Assembly (NCBI GenBank): GCA_963989245.1
Contig: OZ022351.1
Coordinates: 17,545,321 to 17,609,320, forward strand
Direction: 5' to 3'
Length of the DNA: 64,000 nt
Origin: Nansenia antarctica
Lineage: Eukaryota; Chordata; Actinopteri; Argentiniformes; Microstomatidae
The notes under the pieces are model-generated. The model had not been told where the DNA came from. It ran no database searches and saw only the letters and a program-made list of their open reading frames with translations. Shown here piece after piece: positions 57,861-64,000 of the stretch. Within the stretch, counting starts at the first letter, position 1, and each line of letters begins with the position of its first letter. The translations under genes were made by a program, and so were the position numbers.

Positions 57861-58211
57861 TTCCATGGGAGCGGCCCGTAGTCCCCAGCCTCTGCAGGAC
57901 GTCAGGCCTGGTCAGGACAGAGCCGTCCTGACAGACCCTGTAGCCAAGTGCACCAGTTCACCTGCCAGCGCCATGACCACACTGCCACTGACCAGACCTC
58001 GTCTTATCCTCTGAACCCCTGCTTTTGACCCCCAGCACTTTCTTGTTTCATCTCTGACATGACCAAAGGTTTCCTGGGTCGGGGGGGGGGGGTATTAAAA
58101 TGGAAGAAAGGGTCGATTAGGACATGCTGCAGTGTGTGTCTTTCAGTCTGGCACCAATTTAGATGCCTTGCCCACATGTCCTCATGGTTGTCGTCTTCAC
58201 CCTATGAGAGG

Positions 58212-58355
58212 CAGCAGTCTGCAGGAGGCATGGTGCAGCAGTCTGCAGGAGGCATGGTGCAGCAGTCTGCAGGAGGCATGGTGCAGCAGTCTGCAGGAGG
58301 CATGGTGCAGCAGTCTGCAGGAGGCATGGTGCAGCAGTCTGCAGGAGGCTTGGTG
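58212..58355. repeat. 24-bp minisatellite, six units
   Basis: CAGCAGTCTGCAGGAGGCAT plus GGTG is repeated six times with almost no divergence. The frame stays open (GGMVQQSA) only because the unit length is a multiple of three. Confidence 0.96.
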
Positions 58356-58491
58356 CAGAAGGTGGGACACCGCAGGGACGGTGTTATTGATGAGTGACTG
58401 TCTGAGTGCAGAGTCTGTGACAGCGACTGTGTGTATGTGTGTGTGTCAGAGCCAAATTGGTCTGTTGGGACTTGAGAGAGGTTATGGACAG

Positions 58492-58530
<39 letters not shown>

Positions 58531-58582
58531 TGCGTACGTACGTGCGTGCGCAAGCATGGGCCAATTCAGTATCACTGGCGGC

Positions 58583-59236
58583 TAGGGGTGTAACGGATCA
58601 CGGATAATCCGTGATCCGTTCGGATCGCCCTCCACGGTTCGGAACGCATGTGTACCGTGGATCAATAGCAAAAATGTATTTATATATATATTTTTTTTTT
58701 TCTTTCCTAACACCAGGGGAGCCACCCCTCCTAAATTTCGTTGTTTGGTACCTGTACTGTAGCAATGACAATAAAGACCATTCATTCATTCAAATGTAAC
58801 CGGTAGAAAAACAATCATGTGCGCTTTATTCTCACTCTCTGCATGTGTACTGAGTTGACAACAACATTCATTCACTCATCTCTGTCCCAATTATATCACG
58901 TCATATCACCCGCTAAGCAGCCTGGGTGATTGTGTAAACACACAAAAAAAGTACTCTGTTACTTTGCAGCAGTGATGTTATATATATGTTGTTATATATA
59001 TATGTTGTTATATATAGATGTTATATATATATGTGATATATATATCAGTTTTGACATCTTGAATGTTGTTTTTTTGTTTCACACATTAAAAGTGGTGTTT
59101 TTACAGAATTCAAGGAAAATGTTGTTTTTATAAAAATAAAAAAATGTTTTGTGTTGATCCGAAAAATGATCCGATCCGTGTCTCAAAATCCGTGACACGA
59201 TCCGATCCGTGAGTTAGGTGATCCGTTACACCCCTA
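58583..59236. mobile_element. hAT-type element with 8-bp target duplication and nested LINE tail
   Basis: CTGGCGGC at 58575-58582 and 59237-59244 flanks termini TAGGGGTGTAACGGATCAC and GTGATCCGTTACACCCCTA. It contains many GATCCG words. A (CATT)n-tailed LINE fragment lies at about 58690-58795. No transposase remains. Confidence 0.9.
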
Positions 59237-59368
59237 CTGGCGGCTAGGGTTGACTTTACCTCACAGCTGACCTAAACTAAAATGTAATTTAGTATATTTT
59301 TAGAGCCATCACCAACCAGAAAACCAAACTGTGTTGCTACGTAATAGCAGTCATTCAGACACCCATAG

Positions 59369-59370
<2 letters not shown>

Positions 59371-59416
<46 letters not shown>
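59371..59416. repeat. (TG)n microsatellite
   Basis: About 23 perfect TG units, next to the hAT element. Confidence 0.96.
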
Positions 59417-59417
<1 letters not shown>

Positions 59418-60367
59418 GGACCTGTCTACCGGGGATCCTCTGGAGTGGTGTGGGATCCAGCACTGTAATTACATTGTCTACATAACAGCAATTAATGGGC
59501 TTCTGCAGTAATCCTGATGAGTGGCGTCTTCAGAGTTTTCCACAACTGTACGGTAGCAATGGGCTTAGCAGAAGGCGACTACTTGTATGAACACTACACT
59601 TCAAGGGCTGCTCTAGCCCCGCCACTTAGAGAGGTAGATTTACAGAGGGATAGATGAAGGTCAGTGATAAAGCCATAATGTCAGATTGTAGGCTATTTGT
59701 AACCATTAAGGTCTACTACTATTTGTACTTAGTCATAGTGTGCAGTGTTTCCCTTTAATTACCCAGACTGTGGAGGCTAAAGTCTAATTTGTCCCGTCAT
59801 AGTCTCATAACAAACCGAAAATATGTTTACATGTGAGCGAAGTGATTTTTACACGTGAGCGACGCAATCTTTGGGATTCGCACTGCATCTACTGTTGGTC
59901 TATACGATATAGCACTATCGATAATCGCCATACAATTTACCGCTATCGATACCGATAACCCCCCCCCCCCTACCTACCCACCCACCACAGTCTCAAGTCC
60001 TGTGGGAAACACTGGTGTGTGATGATGTAGGCCTAATGATTTTGTCCATATATTCTGTGTTTGATCTTTTGAGGTTCATTCATCTTCAGGTTCATTAGAT
60101 GGATGTATTTATTTATCCTCTGACCTGGACAGACAAATGCTTCTTGGTAGAAGTAGCCCAGTCAGTCAAATCTCTCACCCTAGATGTTATTACACCCGAC
60201 CCCCTTCCAACACACTGGTCTCCAAGGTGATGGTCCATGGAGGGCCTGGAGATGTATTCAACTGAGCCAGGGGAGTGTGTTTACCCAGGGTAACCAGGGT
60301 AACCAGGACAGACACAGACTGTTCAGACTGTTCAGACTGTTCCACTGTCAGGCAGCATTGCTGTGTG

Positions 60368-61263
60368 CACAGAGGTATCCTAGCACAGAGGTATCCTAGC
60401 ACAGAGGCATCCTAGCACAGAGGTATCCTAGCACAGAGGCATCCTAGCACAGAGGCATCCTAGCACAGAGGTATCCTAGCACAGAGGTATCCTAGCACAG
60501 AGGTATCCTAGCACAGAGGCATCCTAGCACAGAGGTATCCTAGCACAGAGGCATCCTAGCACAGAGGCATCCTAGCACAGAGGTATCCTAGCACAGAGGT
60601 ATCCTAGCACAGAGGTATCCTAGCACAGAGGTATCCTAGCACAGAGGCATCCTAGCACAGAGGCATCCTAGCACAGAGGTATCCTAGCACAGAGGTATCC
60701 TAGCACAGAGGTGTCCTAGCACAGAGGTGTCCTAGCACAGAGGCATCCTAGCACAGAGGCATCCTAGCACAGAGGTATCCTAGCACAGAGGTATCCTAGC
60801 ACAGAGGCATCCTAGCACAGAGGCATCCTAGCACAGAGGCATCCTTGCACAGAGGCATCCTAGCACAGAGGCATCCTAGCACAGAGGTATCCTAGCACAG
60901 AGGCATCCTAGCACAGAGGTATCCTAGCACAGAGGCATCCTAGCACAGAGGCATCCTAGCACAGAGGTATCCTAGCACAGAGGCATCCTAGCACAGAGGC
61001 GTCCTAGCACAGAGGCGTCCTAGCACAGAGGCGTCCTAGCACAGAGGTATACTAGCACAGAGGCATCCTAGCACAGAGGCATCCTAGCACAGAGGTATCC
61101 TAGCACAGAGGCATCCTAGCACAGAGGCATCCTAGCACAGAGGCATCCTAGCACAGAGGTATCCTAGCACAGAGGCATCCTAGCACAGAGGTATCCTAGC
61201 ACAGAGGTATCCTAGCACAGAGGCATCCTAGCACAGAGGTATCCTAGCACAGAGGCATCCTAG
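60368..61263. repeat. 16-bp minisatellite, 56 units
   Basis: CACAGAGGYATCCTAG is repeated exactly 56 times without length change (896 bp). One position is T or C. Five units carry an A-to-G change just after it, and single changes occur near 60845 and 61050. Confidence 0.96.
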
Positions 61264-61519
61264 CCAGCCAGGGATATCCTGATGCCTCACCCAGGCGTCT
61301 ACCGCTGCCTCCTCGGAGAGCGGGGGCTGCCCGTCTCTGCAGGCCAGGGTTTGTCCTTGGGGCTCCACAAAGTCACTGCAGCAGGCTTGCCCAGTCTAAA
61401 TCTAGGGCAGGAATTATTTTATGGGGACCAGGCAGGCAATGTGATATCTGGTGACTAGCATGAGGGAGAGTGTGGCTTAATGCCAACCTCGCTGGCCATA
61501 TTACACCCTTTTTTTTATT

Positions 61520-61690
61520 TCAGAGGGGGGCAGTCCCACTCATATTTTTCATTTTATTTACATATAGAGAAGACGGACAGGAAAGTAAGGAGGAGAGGGC
61601 ATGTCAGCAGGGCATGGGTCGGATTCGAACCAATGCCGACATGGGCATATGTGTGCACTGTAGACCGCGGTGCTAGACCACCCCAGGCCA
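61520..61690 (-). mobile_element. tRNA-derived SINE
   Basis: The minus strand begins TGGTCTAGCACCGCGGTC and has a perfect box B, GGTTCGAATCC. An A/T-rich tail follows toward 61520. Confidence 0.72.
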
Positions 61691-62009
61691 CTGCGTTGGT
61701 TTGTTTACATGAGACAAATGCTAACTTTTAATCCCTCTTGATTTCAAATGTGACCTTTCTTCCACATGCATTTATCCTCCAGACAAAGCAGACAGACAGT
61801 GTGCAAAAAATGCCTTGTGTCTTAATCTAGACTGTGGTGGTATTTAAAGAAAATGTCTTTACGACTGAAGGGTTTTCTCCCCTACTGACCCCTCTGTGCC
61901 TCTGTGGGCCCCAGGAACGGTGAGAGAGACGACTAACTCCAGCTTTCATCCAGTTTTGGAAGCAGCTCTGTCAGATGTTTGTCATTTCTCATCATCTGTC
62001 CAAAGCAGA

Positions 62010-62657
62010 GGGGGGGGGGGGGGGGGGTTCTCAACTTTGCCTGCGTTTTGAATCTGTCCTGCTTCTAGCGACGACCAACCTCCATCTCAGCCCCCTCAGC
62101 AGCTGCCCTGCTGTTTTCCATAACCCGGGCGAGCGCTGACAGAGACGTGATGAAGCACCGTCTCTCTCACTGTCAGGACCGAGGGACAAAAGGACTAGTT
62201 CCACCTGCCAAATCTGCTCAAGTGTTCCCCCCCGTGATAGGCTGGGGGCCTTCAGGCACCGTGCCCTCAGCCTCCACTGACTGGGCAGCGTGGCACAATG
62301 TGGCTCATCTCATGTATGACTTGGCTGCCCTGGAGCTGTGGAGGATGAATGTAGGGACGGTTGTTTTCCTGGATCCCAGTGATACTACCTGACCAGGGTG
62401 AGCTGTTGTGCTGCAGTTGCTGCGGTCGGGGACTCCTTGGTCATGGTGCCTCTGTGGATAAGTCTGGGTGCGTTCCTCCAGGCAGGCCCGAGTGTGACCT
62501 GTGTGTGTGTAGCCTGCTAACGGAGGCTGTGTGTGTAGGGCTGACGGAGGCTGTGCTGGGCAGGGAGTCGAGGGCAGAGAGCCTGGGAATGTGCAGACTG
62601 GCTGCTGCCGCCGAGCCACATGATCCTGTGAGGGGGGGGGGGGGGGGGGGGGGGGGG
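62010..62657. repeat. Poly(G) runs
   Basis: G18 at 62010-62027 and G26 at 62632-62657. C-runs of similar length occur at about 63655-63671. Confidence 0.9.
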
Positions 62658-63267
62658 CTGCAACCTGGACACACACAATGAGCCTTTATACCCGTCCCGA
62701 GGTCATACACACACACTTGTGTACACACACACACACACAGACACACATGCACTACGTCATACACTTCTACAAACAGAGCGACAAGTGAGCGGGACGTCAG
62801 CTCGAGAGTTAAAGGTCTTCCTCCAGTTTCCACCCCCCCGCCCCCGTCCCCGGTCAGTGGCCTAGTTCAGTTGCCCCCTGTGGGGCCACAGTTGGCAGGG
62901 CGAGTGAGCCACGCAGGTCCGGGGGGGGGGTGGTGGTGGTGGTAGGATGGGAGGAGAGCATGATGGTAATGTGAGGAGCTGTTGGCTATTATCACCCTGC
63001 ACCTCCAGTACGGTGCCCCCTGCAACCCCCCCCACCCCCACCCCCTCTCTTACTTTATGTGGGTCTGTGTACAAACTGTACATCCATACCTGGCCCTCCA
63101 CAGCCCCCCCCCCTCCTCCTCCTCCTCCATACAGCCTGTCAGTCCTCTGCTGTAGTGAAGCCCAGCTCTATTCACTGACCCAGGCGCTGCTCTTGATCAC
63201 AGCGTGCGTTGACAGTGTGCTGCCCGGACAGGAAGGGCCCCAGCGTTAAACAATGCCCTGGCAGCAC

Positions 63268-63325
63268 ACGCACACACACGCACGCACACACACACACACA
63301 CACACGCACACACATACACACACAC
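63268..63325. repeat. (CA)n/(CGCA) microsatellite
   Basis: Interrupted CACACG/CACA array. A shorter CA tract lies at 62706-62747. Confidence 0.93.
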
Positions 63326-64000
63326 GGCAGGATCGCTACAGTGCAGAACAGGGAGGCCGACGCAAACCGGATCCAGCCCATCCAGGAAAGAGCCAAATGT
63401 CCTGGCAGGCCTATAAACAACAGGACCAACGACTGGCTTTGTGTCACGTCTGTGGGAACACAGAGGGACGGGGAGAGGAGGGAGAGGGGCTGCACTGTCC
63501 GCCGTCCGCCGACCTCCCTGCAAACAGTCCTTCCTCTTGTGTGATTGTGTGAGGGCGCTGTGGGAGAGCTCTCCGTAGGGCAGGCTATGGAAGCCTAGGT
63601 TGGAAAACAAGTTTGCAGTAACCAGTCACCTTTTGTGAGTCTGTTATGTTTGCCACCCCCCCCCCCCCCCCCTGTGTCCTGAGTCTGACTCCTAACGATG
63701 CCAACTGTAACCCTGGGGGGTGAACAGCTGACATGCTGACTTCCTCCCTCCTTTGAATCTTCCATTTGTGGTCACGGCTCCGTCACGATCACAAGCTAGC
63801 TCACCAGTCACGTGTGTGTTTGCATACAGTGTTATTGTTGCTTGTGCAACGCTCTCCGCTGCCTGTGACGATCAGATAGGGCCTGTTGATGTTGGCCTGC
63901 AGGGATCCCTTGAGGTGGCAGTTCCCTCTAGCTCTCTCGCATGTTTGCTCACCTTGGGAGCATTTCCCTTTTCAAGACAATGCATTGTTGACCATTACTT

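Larger units (their letters stand above)
45111..64000 (+). other. scrib: scrib intron 1 (continues past window)
   Basis: No open frame in this interval shows recognisable protein domains with splice support. Large stretches (45431-50180, 50263-52780, 53986-55930, 61700-64000) hold only anonymous sequence, microsatellites and homopolymer runs. An embedded small non-coding RNA cannot be excluded by eye. Confidence 0.75.

Noticed and set aside
57802..58014. Possible second scrib exon in the C/T-rich region
   Set aside because: The translation shows no leucine-rich repeat and does not begin PFF as expected after LPK.
58059..58397. GGMVQQSA repeat protein
   Set aside because: The 24-bp intronic minisatellite is a multiple of three; no start context, splicing or homology supports it.
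60368..61263. CRISPR-like array
   Set aside because: Head-to-tail 16-bp units have no unique spacers and the genome is eukaryotic.

Overview
The window is vertebrate nuclear DNA from a ray-finned (teleost) fish. Evidence: spliced genes with GT-AG introns, dense (TG)n/(CA)n and tetranucleotide microsatellites, fish-type transposon families (L1, L2-like and other non-LTR tails, hAT, Tc1, PIF/Harbinger-like MITEs, tRNA-derived SINEs), a cluster of teleost lily-type lectin genes, and the conserved vertebrate gene pair PUF60-SCRIB. Species cannot be fixed from the sequence.

Layout. (1) 1-5450: a locus for an unrecognised coiled-coil protein. One intact two-coding-exon gene (4322-5206) follows two broken 5' copies that belong to a 2319-bp tandem duplication. 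Each broken copy is cut by the same hAT element, which carries a piece of L1. (2) 5450-31400: a transposon-rich tandem array of small mannose-binding (B-type, pufflectin/lily-type) lectin genes, all on the minus strand. Three are intact (7640-8115, 14211-14692, 30113-30585). One keeps its promoter and first exons but has a replaced C-terminus (21889-23039). Two are dead fragments (16751-16952, 28750-29225). Each intact gene has a TATA-box promoter, a non-coding first exon and two coding exons that make a 117-residue protein. Array units also carry fragments of a GTF2IRD2/ZBED-like hAT transposase. A 3.7-kb L1 with a nested hAT lies between the first and second lectin. (3) 31900-41510: the complete puf60 gene (11 coding exons, about 564 residues). 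It has a BANP-type TCTCGCGAGA promoter motif, the separately encoded 17-residue exon, a GC-AG intron and an unusual Met-Asn-Gln/Met-Gly-Gln repeat. (4) 42400-43913: a 1.5-kb C-rich minisatellite (about 59 units) between puf60 and scrib. (5) 44952-64000: coding exon 1 of scrib and the start of a very long first intron. The intron is filled with microsatellites, a 56-unit 16-bp minisatellite, a 1.2-kb PIF/Harbinger-like element, a hAT element with a nested LINE tail, and SINEs.

PUF60 is a splicing factor and SCRIB a cell-polarity scaffold. They are neighbours in the same orientation in human too, so the right half of the window is a conserved block. The left half is a fast-changing multigene region shaped by tandem duplication and transposons. 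The lectins would act together in mannose-specific innate defence (inferred from family knowledge).
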